Below are positions 42,845-55,301 of a stretch of DNA of 64,000 nt, piece by piece. The position numbers and the translations under genes were made by a program. The stretch's first letter is position 1, and every line of letters begins with the position of its first letter. The notes beneath the pieces are model-generated. The model had not been told where the DNA came from. It searched no databases and saw only the letters and a program-made list of their open reading frames with translations. This DNA is from Azorinus chamasolen (lineage: Eukaryota; Mollusca; Bivalvia; Cardiida; Solecurtidae), in contig OY755252.1 of the NCBI GenBank assembly GCA_963576725.1, positions 52,601,059-52,665,058 of the forward strand. Direction: 5' to 3'.

Positions 42845-44125
42845 TTCATATGATTAATTGTTATGACTTACATTATTAACAGCTAGCTATTCCCCTGTAT
42901 TAAATTGGGCTGATGAAGATAGTAAGTGACATTGACATCCTATAACTGTCTATATCTCCTCCAAACCACCATAGTATACTCAAGTGTTGTCTATGATATC
43001 TTTATTGCATCATAGTACCTGAATGTATTTCTGTGCATGAGTTCCATGCAAGGAAAAACCTCTTGTGTCTTCTTCCTCCTGTAATTAGCTGGACGTCATG
43101 AAATACTGTTATTGTCGTGTTATTTTTACCTGCCAAAATGCGAATATTCCTACATCACTGAAAGGATATTTAGCTTCAGTAAACCTGTGTTTCAAAGGTT
43201 TTTCACGAGATTCACAATGAATATACATACACTCGAGTAAGCCAAGTAGGAAAGCTTTTATTAGCGGAAACAATCAATATTAACCGAAGCTGTACTTTTC
43301 GTGTAATTATTTAAATTTTGACTGGTTAAAAATACAGGACAATACAGTGAGGTAAAACGCCTATACAAACAGAGCATTATAGTTCTGTGACTTACATTTG
43401 CTTAATACTTTGTGTAGTATTGAATTTTGCTCCCCAGCACTGCACCAAAGTGAATAGTGTTACGGAAAACCATTACGGAAAACCAACCTTTTGAAGTATC
43501 ATACATTTGTCCTCAATTGCATGTAATAATTTTTTTGATTTTACCATTGGAACCATTTTAGCTTTTATAGAAGAAAAAAACCAAACCGAGCTATTCTCAT
43601 AAACCGAGCTTAACACTTCGCTTGCTGTTCACGTCAATATACCTACCTGTAAAATCAGGGTCTGCACTATTTACAAATTGATTGTGCAACCAGTGCACTC
43701 TACTGCAGTGATTGCACAGAGAAATAATTGCAGACAGTGGAGATATATGTAATTATACAGCAGGGCATGGGTAAGAAGAAGAACGTTTTTTTTTAAATTC
43801 AGCAAGAGAAGGGTTAACATTGGCTATTACCTATTTACTATTTATGCAAATCTTATGAAACTTCACAGAGTTGTTTACTGTCACAAGAGCTACAATCAAA
43901 CAGACATGCAGTGGCACCCACATGCAGTGCTCTTGTTTTTCTTTAAAAGATGACTTTTTGTAGATTTGTACAATATATGGCGAATGTAGAATAGACCTTT
44001 GTGAATTAATTTTTTAACTCTTTGCACACTGGTGGCGATTTCATGATAATTATGCAAACAGGTTGTACTCAAATAAAACACCAAGTAACTTTGTCATGAG
44101 GGACCAAATTGTTTGAATCATATGA
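42845..44125. other. unannotated intron 9 sequence
   Basis: This is the longest stretch of the big intron without a recognisable repeat. A G/T-poor AT-rich composition and scattered 'gggttaa' words are all I see. No coding frame of note. Confidence 0.4.
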
Positions 44126-44129
44126 TGTC

Positions 44130-44332
44130 TTAACTCTTTCCCTAATGTACATTTCTGCATGAATTGATTGTCATAGGAATTGTTGACTTAGACAAAAATG
44201 AAATTAAATGCATATAATGCAATAAGCAAACAGAGCAGACCCTGATCAGACAGCTCATACAGAAGCTATATGATCTGGGTCTACTCTGTTTACAAAGGCA
44301 TAAAAAGGTGTTTATGCCAGGGAAAGGGTTAA
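44130..44332 (+). mobile_element. TTAACCC MITE, 203 bp
   Basis: TTAACTCTTTCCCTAATGTA to GGGAAAGGGTTAA with both TTAA ends. The palindrome 'agctcatacagaagctata' is in the right half. Confidence 0.75.
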
Positions 44333-44575
44333 AACATCTACCAACTTACACTGACATGGTACATTACTAAGACTGATGTCATCCAGAAACAGGCTTGCTG
44401 GTCTCGCACACAGAAAGAACTACATTGTAATAAAATGTCAATCAGCTGAGTATACTAGAGTATGGTTTGGGAGATGGAAACGTGTGATGTGTAATACTAA
44501 CCAATCTCTGTAGTGTCTGTCGTTCTCTCACTCTACATGTATCTTCTTCTGACATTGTTTTGTAACTATGGTCAG

Positions 44576-44829
44576 TTAACCCTTTCCTTTGATATTAATG
44601 CATATTCACCCCTTTGCACTCAGAGTAGACCTTGATCATATGGTTCCTCTTGGAGCCATCTGATCAGGGTCTGCTCTGTTTATTTATGAAATTATATAGA
44701 TTTGATCATGCAGTTTTTGTCTAAGCCAAATATTTCCATGAAAATGTTACCATATATATATATATTTATATAAATAATAATCCTGAAGTGATCAATTCAT
44801 GCATAAACGTCCATTAGGGAAAGGGTTAA
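44576..44829 (-). mobile_element. TTAACCC MITE, 254 bp
   Basis: TTAACCCTTTCCTTTGATAT to TAGGGAAAGGGTTAA. The palindrome GGTTCCTCTTGGAGCC is in the left half. It is followed 12 bp later by element F. Confidence 0.8.
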
Positions 44830-44841
44830 ATGCTTGTTGTT

Positions 44842-46755
44842 AGCTCACCTGGCACAAAGTGCCAAGGTGAGCTATTGGGATGATCCTATGTCCGGCGTCC
44901 GGCGTCGTGCGTCGTGCGTATGTGCGTATGTGCGTTGTGCGTTGTGCGTCGTGCGTACGTGCGGGCGTCAACAATTTACTTAAACATCTTCTTCTCTGGA
45001 ACTACAAAGCCAAGAGCTTTGATATTTGGTATATAGTATGATGTAATGGTCCTCTACAAAGATTGTTCAAATTATGTCCCCCGGGCCAAAAATGGCCCCG
45101 TCCTAGGGCTTATCAGTTTTTCATAGGAAAATCTTTAAAAATCTTCTTCTCTGAAACTGTAAGGCATAGACCTTTGATATTTGGTATGTAGCATCATCTA
45201 ATGGTCCTCTACTAAGATTGTTCAAATTATGACCCCTGGGCCAAAAATGGCCCCACCCCGGGGCTTATCAGTTTTTCATAGGAAAATCTTTAAAAATCTT
45301 CTTCTCTGAAACTGTCAGGCATTGACCTTTGGTATTTTGTATGTAGCATGATCTAATGGTCCTCTACTAAGATTGTTCAAATTATGACCCCTGGGCCAAA
45401 GGACCCCTGGGCCAAAAATGGCCCCGCCCCCGGGGCTTATCAGTTTTTCATAGGAAAATCTTTAAAAATCTTCTTCTCTGAAAATGTAAGGCATAGACCT
45501 TTGATATTTGGTATGTAGCATCATCTAATGGTCCTCTACTAAGAATGTTCAAATTATGACCCCCAGGACAAAAATGGCCCCGCCCCATGGCTTATCAGTT
45601 TTTCATAGGAAAATATTTAAAAAAATTCTTCTTTGAAACTGTAAGGCATAGACCTTTGGTATTTGTAATGTAGCATCATCTAATGGTCCTCTACTACGAT
45701 TGTTCAAATTATGACCCCTGGGCCAAAAATGGCCCCGCCCCAGGGCTTATCAGTTTTTCATAGGAAAATCTTTGGAAAAAATTCTTCTTTGAAACTGTAA
45801 GGCATAGACCTTTGGTATTTGTAATGTAGCATCATCTAATGGTCCTCTACTACGATTGTTCAAATTATGACCCCTGGGCCAAAAATGGCCCCGCCCCGGG
45901 GCTTATCAGTTTTTCATAGGAAAATCTTTAAAAATCTTCTACTCTATAATATATAAGGTATAGACCTTTGATATTTGGTATGTAGCATTATTTAATGGTC
46001 CTCTACCAAGATGAATCAAATTATGATCCCCGGACCAAAAATGGCCCCGCCCAAGTGCTTATCAGTTTTTCATAGGAAAATCTTTAAAAATCTTCTCCTC
46101 CAAAACTGTAAGGTCTAGGCCCTTGGTATATGGTATGTAGCATCATCTAATGGTTTTCTACCAAGATTATTCAAATTCAATACCCCTGGGTCAAAAATGG
46201 CCCCGCCCTGGGGCTTATCAGTTTTTCATATGAAAATCTTTAAGAATCTTCTTCTCCAAAACTGTAAGGCCGAGACCTTTAATACTTTGTATGTACATGT
46301 AGCGTTATCTAATAGTTTTCTACCAAGATTGTTCAAATTATGTCCCCTGGGTTGAAAATGGCCCTGCCCCCGGGCATATCAGTTTTTCATAGGAAAGTCT
46401 TAAAAAATCTTCTTCTCTTAAAAATCTTTAAAAGTCTTCTCTGAAATTGTAAGGCATAGACCTTAGATATTCGGTATGTTGCATTATCTAATACATGTAG
46501 TCCTCTACCAAGATTGTTCAAATTATGACCCCCGGATCAAAAATGGCCCCGCCCTGGGGCTTTACAGTTTTTCATAGGAAAATCTTAAAAAAAATCTTCT
46601 CCTCCAAATCTGTAAGGTCTAGACCCTTTATATTTAGTATTTAGCATCATCTAATGGTTTTCTACCGAGATTTTTCAAATTATGCAATCTGTCATTGAAA
46701 TCATAAATCTGTTACGAACAGGTGAGCGAATAAAGGCCATCATGGCCCTCTTGTT
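44842..46755 (+). mobile_element. Helentron-like element F (AGCTCACCTGGC family)
   Basis: The 5' palindrome AGCTCACCTGGCAC...GTGCCAAGGTGAGCT is followed by a GTCGTGCGTCGTGCG tract and about 13 tandem units of about 130 bp ('ttcaaattatgacccc', 'aaaaatggccccgcccc', 'tcagtttttcatagga'). It ends AGGTGAGCGAAT, the hairpin AGGCCATCATGGCC and CTCTTGTT. It is related in plan, but not closely in sequence, to the AGCTCACCAGAG family. Confidence 0.85.
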
Positions 46756-46964
46756 TTTTATTGTCAGTGATGTCAGTATATCAGAAACAAAGAGTTCAGT
46801 TAATCATAAATGCTAAAAGTGAGTGTCTTGATATTGGTAGAAAGTGTAGACCAAGGTCAGAGGAGTCCTTAAATCAGGAATGCTCTGAATAGGATCTACA
46901 CTATTTATTTTTTAACATTACCTATATCACTATATCGTGACATTCCAAATTACTTAGAACAGGT

Positions 46965-47925
46965 CTTTCTGGACTGAGTAGGAGTTGCCTTTCTGGACAA
47001 AGTAGGGATTGACATGATTCTGGACTGAGTAGGGATTACTTTCGGGACGTAGCAGGGATTGCCTTTCAGGACAAAGTAGGGATTGCCTTTCATGACTCAG
47101 TAGGGTTGCCTTTCTGGACTCAATAGGGATTGTCTCTGGACTGAAATAGGATTATCCTTTCTATACTGAGATGGGGATGTCCTTTCTATACTGAGATGGG
47201 GATGTCCTTTCTAGACTGAATAGGAGTTCACTTTCTAGACTGAGTAAGGGTTGTCCTTTCTGTACTGAGATAGGGTTGTCCTTTATGGACTGAATAGGTG
47301 TTGACTTTCTGGGGTGAGTAAGGGTTATCCTTTCTGGACTGAATAGGTGTTGACTTTCTGGGGTGAGTAAGGGTTATCCTTTCTGAACTGGACTGAATAT
47401 GGTTATCCTCTCTGGACTGAGTAAGGGGTATCCTTTCTAGGCTGGACTGAATAGGATTATCCTCTCTAGGCTGAATAGGGGTTATCCTTTGTGGACTGAG
47501 TAAGTTATTCAGTTGGGGTTATCCTTTTTTACCTGAGTAGGGATTATCCTTCTGGACAGAGTAGAGATGGCTTTTCTAGACTGAATAGGGGTTATCCTTT
47601 CTGGACTTAACAAGGATTGCCTTTATGGACCAGATAGGGATTGCAATTCTGGACTGAGTTGGTGTTGCCATTCTGGACTGAGTAAGGGTTTCCTCACTGG
47701 ACAGAATAGGGGTTGCCTTTCAGGACTGATTAAAGGTTGTCCTTTCCTGGGCTGAGAAGGGAGTATCCTTTCTGGACTGAGTAAGTGTTGTCCTTATTGA
47801 CTGAGTAAGGTTTCAATCTTTACATGTTCTTTCGGGACTGATAGGGGTTGTCCTTTCTGGACTGAGGAGGAGTTGCCATTCTTGACTGAATAGGGATTGC
47901 CTTTCTGGACTGAATAGGCTGATAT
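46965..47925. repeat. degenerate 28-33-bp satellite
   Basis: About 30 loose units read CTTTCTGGACTGAGTAGGG, then GTTGTC or ATTGCC or TTATC. Regularity is low except for a few local duplications (for example 47290-47380). Confidence 0.85.
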
Positions 47926-48595
47926 TTGATATTAATTAATAAGACCTACAGCTACAGTTGTTGTTGGTGGAGGTGATTTAAAAACATTAATGCTTTACAT
48001 GCTAAGTAATTGTTGTCTTGCAAATGTTGTCTGCCAAGATCCTTTCTTTTTCTATTTTTTTTCTTTTATTTCTCTCTAAAAAATCTGTCAGATTGTCAAA
48101 CAGTTTGGATCCTAATGAGAGTTACACAGCATCTCATCTTGACCCAAACTGTTTGCATAAGCTATCACAAATTTGCTTGTAGCATCCAAACTTTTTATTC
48201 TTGAGAGCTAGTCTCGCAGCTAGGGCTACAATCTGAAAATAATCATAGCTCAGTTATGCATAACCCTTTCACAAAGGTGCAACCTTTACAAGTGTTGGCA
48301 CCATCATGCAGTCTTGTTGTAGACATATATATAAATATTGGTTTGCTGGTTTGCCAAAATTATCTGATGTATCGGATTCATGTTAACCCATTGCCTGTTT
48401 AACATTTATTCAAGATTTTACCCCAAATTATTATTCATGGGATTTCTTCAACAGTAAAACCCTGACCAGATGGCTTCTACAGGAACCATCTGATCTGGGT
48501 CTGCTCTGTTTACTAATGCATTTATATGAAGCAAAGGATTAATATCCATGTAATATGGTTTGTAGAGAAATTACAGACCTATACTTAGGATAGGT

Positions 48596-49039
48596 TTAAC
48601 CCTTTGCTCCATAGATACCCCTTTTTATGCCTTTGCAAACAGAGTAGACACTCTTCTGGACAGGACTATAAATTGAGGCCCAATGTATCGGTGCTTTACA
48701 CTGGGCATCTAAAAGAACCAGAAACTTTGTCGATAAAAAGAGTAGGATTTCTCCTCTGTATCATCTCCCCTCTCTCAAGGGCATCCAGTTAGCCCATAGT
48801 GAGCATAAATGGATGGTAATCAACACACAAACAGAGTAGACCCATATCAAATGGCTCCCGTAGGAGACGTCTGATTCGGGTCTGCTCTGTTTGCTATATA
48901 TGATGTAACATAGATATGATTCCACAGTCTCTTCCATGACCAAAAAATCCTTTGTTCATATGCCAGTATACAAATTCAGTTAGTGAATATCCATGAAGCT
49001 ATGAATTCTTGTAAAAGCTTTCATGAGGAAAAGGGTTAA
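48596..49039 (-). mobile_element. TTAACCC MITE with internal insertion
   Basis: TTAACCCTTTGCTCCATAGA to GAGGAAAAGGGTTAA. The palindrome flank 'gcaaacagagtagac' occurs twice (48634 and 48829), bracketing about 190 bp of unrelated sequence, so a small insertion or duplication lies inside. Confidence 0.7.
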
Positions 49040-49267
49040 CCCTCTAGTCAAGGTATATTTAAGCAAGAAATAATGACATCATGAAGATTAATTAACTGGT
49101 TATGTTATGACAATTATTCATCATGAGAGAATCTGTAGTCAGATCTATATTATATCATAAGCAAACATAGCAGATTCTTATCAATCGGCCCCTATAGCAG
49201 TTGTCTGATCTGGGTCTTCTCTGTTTGAAAAGGCATAAAAAGGGGTATCTGTGGTGTAAAGGGTTAA
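49036..49267 (+). mobile_element. TTAACCC MITE, 232 bp
   Basis: TTAACCCTCTAGTCAAGGTA to GTGTAAAGGGTTAA. It shares its left TTAA with the inverted copy to its left. Confidence 0.75.
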
Positions 49268-49503
49268 AAGGGATTAATTACCTATTGTATATAAGCCCCT
49301 ACAATCAAGAAACTCTGCATACTGTATGCAGTGACATTTCTCACTTTCAGTTGTGTTAGTGTAGTCGCCTTTATGTAGTTTTCATGTCAGTGGCAAATTT
49401 TTGGTGACAAATGTAAACATTTTGGATCCAGATGAAAGACTAAGTCCATTAGTATCTCACAAGATCCAAAATGGCATTCTGATCATGGTTTTGGGGGATT
49501 GTG

Positions 49504-49575
49504 TGGGTCAGTAGCTCAGTGGTAGGAGTGCTGGAGCCAGATTGGCTCGAGTCCTGGTTGGGCTACAGTCTTTTC
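49504..49575 (+). repeat. tRNA-like segment, possible SINE head
   Basis: TAGCTCAGTGGTAGGAG (A-box region, 49512-49528) and GGCTCGAGTCC (B box, 49544-49554) are present. The spacing is shorter than in a normal tRNA and the anticodon arm is not well formed. Confidence 0.45.
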
Positions 49576-49850
49576 ACCAGTTGCCCTGTTACACAAAACT
49601 ACAGGGCATCACAGGTGTATCTAAACTATTCACAAAGATTATTTGAATTTGCCCATGGTATGGAAAGGGTCTTTTATCCAGTCATGTTTAATGTGCCTTA
49701 TATCTGTTGTCAATATATCTCTCTGCCAGCATTGACTTGCTTCCTAAAAACATGTAATTGAAACAAACAATGCCGGTAGCTGGTAGCTTCATTTCTATCT
49801 GCCCGTAGCCGGTAGTTTCGTTTCTTCCTACGTCTTAACTCTAAACTCAT

Positions 49851-50993
49851 TATGTCTCCCCCCATATTTATATGGGGAAGACATATTGTTTTCGTGAGAG
49901 TTGTCTGTCTGTCCGTCCGTCTGTCTTCTCCGTCGTCTGTCCGTCACACTTTTTGTCCGGACGATAACTTCAATATGCCTGATGCCAGTTGATTGAAACT
50001 TCATATGTGGAAAGAACATAATGAGAGGAAGTGTCATGCACAAGGTCCATAACTCTGGCTACACTAATATAGTAGTTATTTCCCCTTGTAAAAAAATAAA
50101 CACTTTTGTCCGGACAATAACTTCAATATGCCTGATGCCAGTTGATTGAAACTTCATATATGGAAAGATCATGACGAGAGGATGTGTCATGCACAAGGTC
50201 CATAACTCTGACTTCACTAATAATGGAGTTATTGCCCTTGTAAATTTTTTTCACAATTTTTTGTCCAGACGATAACTCCTATATGGCTCATGCCATTGGA
50301 TTGAAACTTCATACATGGAAAGATCATGATAAGAGAAAGTGTCATGCTAAAGGTCCATAACTCTGGCTTCACTAATATATGAGTTATTGCCCTTGTAAAA
50401 AAAGACAATTTTTTGTCAGGATGATAACTCCTATGTGACACATGCCATTGGAGTGAAACTTCATACATGGAACTATCATGATAAGAGAAAGTGTCATGCA
50501 TAAGGTCCTTAACTCTGGCTTCAATAAATTGAGAGTTATTGCCCCTTGTACATTTGTTTAACGCTTTCTTGTCCGGACGATAACTCCTACATGGCTCTTG
50601 CCATCGTATTGAAACTTCATTCATGGAAAGAACATGGTGAGAGAAAGGGTCATGAACAAGGGCCATAACTCTGGCTCAATACTTTTGGAGTTATTGCCCT
50701 TTGTTACATTTTTTATCTGATCAATAACTCCTGTTCGACTGATGCTATTGGAATGACATTTCATTTACGGAAAGAGCATGATGAAAGTAAGTGTCATGCA
50801 CAAGGGCCATAACTCTAGTAGCAATGTTTTTGGAGTTATTAGCTGTTATCATTTTCTTCTTGAAAAATGTAGTGTGGAAAGCACATAATGTGGGGAAGTA
50901 TCAATCATCAAGTCCATAACATTGTGATTTCTATTTACATATTAATTTTATTAGAGGGGAGACATCCGTTTTTGTGACAAAAACCTCTAGTTT
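49851..50993 (+). mobile_element. Helentron-like element M (ATGTCTCCCCCC family)
   Basis: The 5' palindrome ATGTCTCCCCCCATA...TATGGGGAAGACAT is followed by a CTGTCTGTCCGTCCGTCTG tract and about six degenerate units of about 115 bp ('ttgtccggacgataact', 'gattgaaacttcat', 'ggtccataactctgg'). It ends GGGGAGACAT, the hairpin GTTTTTGTGACAAAAAC and CTCTAGTT. Confidence 0.8.
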
Positions 50994-51049
50994 GTTTCTA
51001 TTCTCAATGTAATATCCTCTTCTAGATCTATTTCTTTTTGACCATTTAT

Positions 51050-51365
51050 CTACTTCATGAATTTTCATGTAAAAAATAATGACATCATGGATATCAATGA
51101 TTTTTATAATGGTACGCTGAACAAAGAGGAGTCATCTGATCAGGGTCTGCTCTGACCGTCTGCAAATAACTGAACTACTGTTGGTCAGATGTAAAACCCA
51201 ACTCACTCACTCTGCTCTGTTTGCTTATGGCATGATATAGATCATACCCTACAGTTTCTGCCAGGGCTACACATTTCTGTGTTCATAAATCATTCTCAAA
51301 ATGTAACTAGTTTTCATAATGTCATAATTTCTTACATGAATATTCATGAAGTAAAATGAGCTAGC
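51050..51365. mobile_element. TTAACCC MITE fragments
   Basis: Words 'gaattttcatgtaaaaaata', 'agtcatctgatcagggtc', 'ctctgctctgtttgcttatg' and 'tttcttacatgaatattcat' are present in two orientations. No intact terminus. Confidence 0.5.
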
Positions 51366-51454
51366 ATTTATTTGAATTATCTCATTTAAGTATATAAAAA
51401 TTATGTTGATGTGTTTTAGTTACCCATGTCTTACAATATTTTTTTGGGCTAAAG

Positions 51455-51615
51455 TAAAACCTTGCTAATCTGAACTTATGTAGTAAAGGAGAATTGAGAA
51501 ACTTGTTTGTAGGCAGGTTGCTGCTTAATGCAGGGTGAAAGTCATGCAGAAAGCTTCCATCATTAAACTGCCACTTGTCTTAAAGGCCAAACCTGATACT
51601 TATTTGAATATTGAG
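51455..51615. mobile_element. CAGTAAAACC-type MITE, worn
   Basis: 'aaagtaaaaccttgctaatc', the palindrome arms 'gctgcttaatgcagggtgaa' and 'cattaaactgccac', then 'ggccaaacctgatac'. Same group as 41975-42180. Confidence 0.5.
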
Positions 51616-52043
51616 ATTAGCGAGGCTGTGCATATTTCTTCAATTTCTTTTCAAAGACAGTTTCAGAATGACAAAGAGTTTGGATCCTGATGAGACGCTT
51701 AGTTAAATCTCATCTGGATCCAAACTGTTTGCAAAGGTTATCACACAGTCGACAGTTACAAGTATGTGATAGACGTAAATTGTTATATGTTTTACTTGAC
51801 ATTTTGATGTTTTTACATGTACTTTTAATCATCTACAATCTGTTTAAAGTCATACTTTTGTTTAAGATACTGTTGTGGCTGTTTTACAATTGATTTATAT
51901 TTGCCATGTTAATTTTGAGGTATAGACTTCGCCACAATATTCGCCAAAGTGAAATAGGCACATAAGATTAAACAGCATATTCAAACTACCAGTAATGTGG
52001 AATTAATTAAAATATGTGTTATACATACAGTCAGACATAGTTG

Positions 52044-52286
52044 GCTAACCCTTGACTCAATAAATACGCCTTTCTACACCACTGCAAACAGAGAAGACCT
52101 AGATCAGACAGCTCCTGAAGGAGCCTCCTGATCAAGGTCGAGCTCTGTTTGCTTATGATTAAGATGATTCTACAGTTTCTGCCATGGCCAAAACTTCCTG
52201 TGTCTATGTGCTATTATAGCAATTAATCTGATTAATATTAATGATTTCGTTATTTCTTTAATGAATAATCATGTAGTAAAGGGTTA
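52044..52286 (-). mobile_element. TTAACCC MITE, 243 bp
   Basis: CTAACCCTTGACTCAATAAA to GTAGTAAAGGGTTAG. The palindrome AGCTCCTGAAGGAGCC is in the left half. Confidence 0.75.
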
Positions 52287-52394
52287 GCTAGTATGTACAG
52301 TAATTGTTTTCTGATAAAAGTTATCTTGTAGCCACTGGCATCACCATTTACCCTTGGAATGCTGATGTTTAAAATTTGAACATCACTTATTGTT

Positions 52395-52800
52395 TAACCC
52401 TTCCCCTCATAAAAATGCTTTTTCACACTTTACAAACAGAGTAGACCCAGATCAAATGGCTCCTGAAGGAGCTGTCTGCTCAGGGTTTACTCTGCTCCTG
52501 AAGGAGCTGTCTGCTCAGGTTCTACTTTGCCCCTGAAGGAGCTGTCTGCTCAGGGTCTACTCTGTTCCGGAAGGAGCTGTCTGCTCAGGGTCTACTCTAC
52601 TCCTGAAGGAGCTGTCTGCTCAGGGTCTACTCTACTCCTGAAGGAGCTGTCTGCTCAGGGTCTACTCTGCTCCAGAAGGAGCTGTCTGCTCAGGGTCTAC
52701 TCTGCTCCTGAAGGAGCTGTCTGCTCAGGGTCTACTCTGCTCCTGAAGGAGCTGTCTGCTCAGGGTCTACTCTGCTTGCTCATGGAGTTATATAGATCTG
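52395..52800 (-). mobile_element. TTAACCC MITE whose palindrome has expanded
   Basis: TTAACCCTTCCCCTCATAAA and 'tacaaacagagtagaccc' mark the left end. The MITE body resumes at 'ctctgcttgctcatggagtt' near 52770. Everything between is the 35-bp array. Confidence 0.65.
52460..52780. repeat. 35-bp minisatellite derived from the MITE palindrome
   Basis: Nine near-identical units of GGAGCTGTCTGCTCAGGGTC, then TACTCTGCTCCTGAA. Units vary at two or three bases. The open frame through it (52527-52820) is a by-product of the stop-free unit. Confidence 0.9.
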
Positions 52801-52919
52801 ATTATTCAGTTTCTATTTAGTGCAAATTGAATGGCAAACAGAGAAGACTTTGATCAAAGACACTCTCTTTTCAGGATCTGTATGCAGATACTAGTTAATT
52901 CCAATGATCTGGGTCTACA

Positions 52920-53157
52920 CTTTTTACCCTTTACTCCACATATACGCCTTTGCAAACAGAGTAAACCTGTATCAAACGGCTCCTACAGGAGCTGTCTAAT
53001 CAGGGTTTGCTGTGTTTGTTTACTAATATTATATAAATCTGATTCTACAGATTCTACCATTGCCAAAATTTCCTATGTCCATTTATAACAAATAAATTTA
53101 ATTAATATTGATGATGTCATTATTTCTTACATGAATATTCATGGAGACAAGGGTTAA
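52920..53157 (-). mobile_element. TTAACCC MITE, 238 bp
   Basis: TTACCCTTTACTCCACATAT to GGAGACAAGGGTTAA, with the palindrome CGGCTCCTACAGGAGCTG in the left half. It ends about 90 bp before the exon 10 acceptor. Confidence 0.75.
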
Positions 53158-53245
53158 ACAAAGGCAAGTTGATCCTATTTCTTCATTGGAAGAGTTCATA
53201 TTTTTGTATTTTGGTATTTTACATGTTATACATGTATGTTCTCAG

Positions 53246-53316
53246 ATTCCAGCGTTCCAACAGCAGCAGCAATACCACCAGAAAAACTACGAGTGATCAA
53301 GACACGCATAAAAGAG
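53246..53316 (+). CDS. TDRD7-like exon 10: start of LOTUS domain 2
   Basis: The acceptor is tgtatgttctcag; the donor is GAG|GTAAGT at 53317. It completes tyrosine 326 and codes for residues 327-349: SSVPTAAAIPPEKLRVIKTR, then IKE. The 'RIKE' helix start matches the entry to the second LOTUS domain of TDRD7. A GCA trinucleotide run gives the AAA tract. Phase 1 in, phase 0 out. Confidence 0.85.
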
Positions 53317-53345
53317 GTAAGTATGATGTGACCTGCATGGTGACT

Positions 53346-53576
53346 TTAACCCTTTACTCCATGAATATTCACTCAAGAAATAATGATGTCAGGAATAATT
53401 AATTTCTTATTGCGCATGAATGCAGGAATTTTTGGCCATAGCAGAAACAGTAGAATCATATCTACATGTATATTATATCATAAGCAAACAGTGAAGACCC
53501 TGGTCATATCTGTCTGATCTGCATCTACTCTGTTTGCAAGTGCATGAAAAGGCGTTTCTGTGAAGGAAAGTGTTAA
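53346..53576 (+). mobile_element. TTAACCC MITE, 231 bp
   Basis: TTAACCCTTTACTCCATGAA to GAAGGAAAGTGTTAA with both TTAA ends. The palindrome has lost its centre ('accctggtcatatctgtctg'). Confidence 0.75.
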
Positions 53577-53649
53577 CTCTTTGCATGCTAGCGACGAAAC
53601 TGTGACAAGAAGTTTACAACATGCAATATAAAAAATTTGGTACAATAGA

Positions 53650-53775
53650 GGGTTAATACACGTTTTGTCGGGCATTAACATCTGCAGTGTCCCGAGGGAC
53701 TGTTGTTGGCCCGAGCCCGAAGGGCGAGGGCAACAACATTCCCAAGGGACACTGCAGATGTTATTGCCCGTAACA
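53650..53775. repeat. long hairpin, ~55-bp arms
   Basis: AATACACGTTTTGTCGGGCA (about 53655) pairs with TGCCCGTAACAAACGTGTAT (about 53764-53783). In between, CATCTGCAGTGTCCC and its complement pair around a small GCCCGAAGGGC loop. The arms are about 90% complementary. A related CACGTTTTGTGCAAG word at 54176 may mark the far end of a larger element. Confidence 0.85.
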
Positions 53776-53784
53776 AACGTGTAT

Positions 53785-54250
53785 TAACGCTATTCTTGCA
53801 TAAAACCCATTTTCTGCTTTCCTGTATCAATTTAAATCTTCCAAATACAAGCGAAACTATACACTTCTTTGACACTTCGTTCGATTTATGCTGTTTCCGG
53901 GCCACTGTTTTCTTTCTAACGTCATTTCATGAGCGTATCAAATATCGTTTACACGGAATTTCATTCAATATGTCTATCACTGAAACAGTTCATTGTCGGT
54001 GCCCTTGAAATACTCGCACTGTTCGCCTGGCTTAGTCCAAAACGCTATCATATATATAGCATTCGAGTCCATTGTTTACCCGAGGCCCCGAATAGGTATA
54101 ATTAAAACCGGTCAACAACAGCGCGTGCGCACGAGAATCGCCTTGTTAATACATGGTCTAGCGGGACTACAACAGCACGTTTTGTGCAAGAATAAAACTT
54201 ATGCAATGACAAAAAGAGGTCTAATTCTTGGTCTTAAAGAGAAGTGGTAG
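53785..54250. other. possible body of the hairpin-ended element
   Basis: The sequence between the hairpin and 'agcacgttttgtgcaagaat' (about 54174) has higher GC than its surroundings. I see no coding domain. Confidence 0.35.
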
Positions 54251-54254
54251 CTTA

Positions 54255-55300
54255 ATGCTGGATAGTTGTGCAGAAAGATCCTTCTGAATTACTTTTCATC
54301 CTGCATTAAGTAGTCACTTAGTTTATTCCTAGAAAGGGTTTTAGTACCGTTTTACTCCTCAAGATATCTTCAAGATTTTAACTGTTTGACATGCTGCTCA
54401 TGGTTTTTGGAAAATAATTGGGAGAAAATCCACTCTCAGAATTTATATGTAGATGACAATCATATTAAAGTCCCATTATATTTTAGCATCACTTTTCCTT
54501 GTGAAAATTTGAAAAGGCTTGCTTTAGAGGCATACAGTGATTGAACTGTCGGTGTATCTGTGTACACCTTGTCCGGAGGGTATCTCCTACATTACTTGTC
54601 CGGAGGGTATCTCCTACATTACTTGTCCGGAGGGTATCTCCTACATTACTTGAGGTAGGAGTGCCAAATGTGTATGGGAGTACATCTTGGGATGGCGAAG
54701 TGTAGCATACAATTGTCAGGTCTCTGTGACCTTGACTGCTGACATCAGCTTTAGAAAAACCTTGTCCGGAGCATATCTCCTATGGTAGGAATGCCATATT
54801 TGAGGTAGGAATGCCAAATTTGGTGTGTGAGTACGTCTTTGGAATTCAGGTCACACTGTGCAACACTCATTTCAATGCCATTGCTTTGCTTTGGGGGGCA
54901 TTAAAACTGTAACACATTTCTTGTTTTCAGTTCTAGTTTCTCTTGTTTGGTTGCACTAATTGATAGATTAAAAAAATGAACAGAATTACTATAAAAGTTA
55001 CAGCCCATAATCATATGCTGCACTAATATCATAATACATGTATGAGTTAAATTTCAATTATTCTGCTTGTTCAGCAATGTTTTTCTTGGTTGTTTATTTG
55101 CAAACAAAACATAAAAATAATCGTATTTTCTATAGAAAACCTCATATTTAACCACTTAACAGCTAAATGAGCGAGAAAATTACTTCATATATATATACAA
55201 TGGAACTTTAAGACATGTGGTAGCTAATACAAGATAAGTCATATAAACAGCTGCTCTACTTTCATTCTGCATTAAGCAGGCATCTTCTTCTAACCCTTTT
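54255..55300. other. intron 10 sequence with small repeats
   Basis: Includes a three-unit 31-bp repeat of TTGTCCGGAGGGTATCTCCT (54568-54655), a fragment resembling element L ('ggggggcattaaaactgtaa', about 54893), and MITE palindrome arms 'ggtagcttaatgctgga' and 'catcctgcattaagtagtca' near 54250-54312. No gene. Confidence 0.5.
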
Positions 55301-55301
55301 C

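Noticed and set aside
52527..52820. 97-codon repetitive open frame
   Set aside because: It lies wholly in the 35-bp minisatellite; it is open only because the unit lacks stops in that frame.
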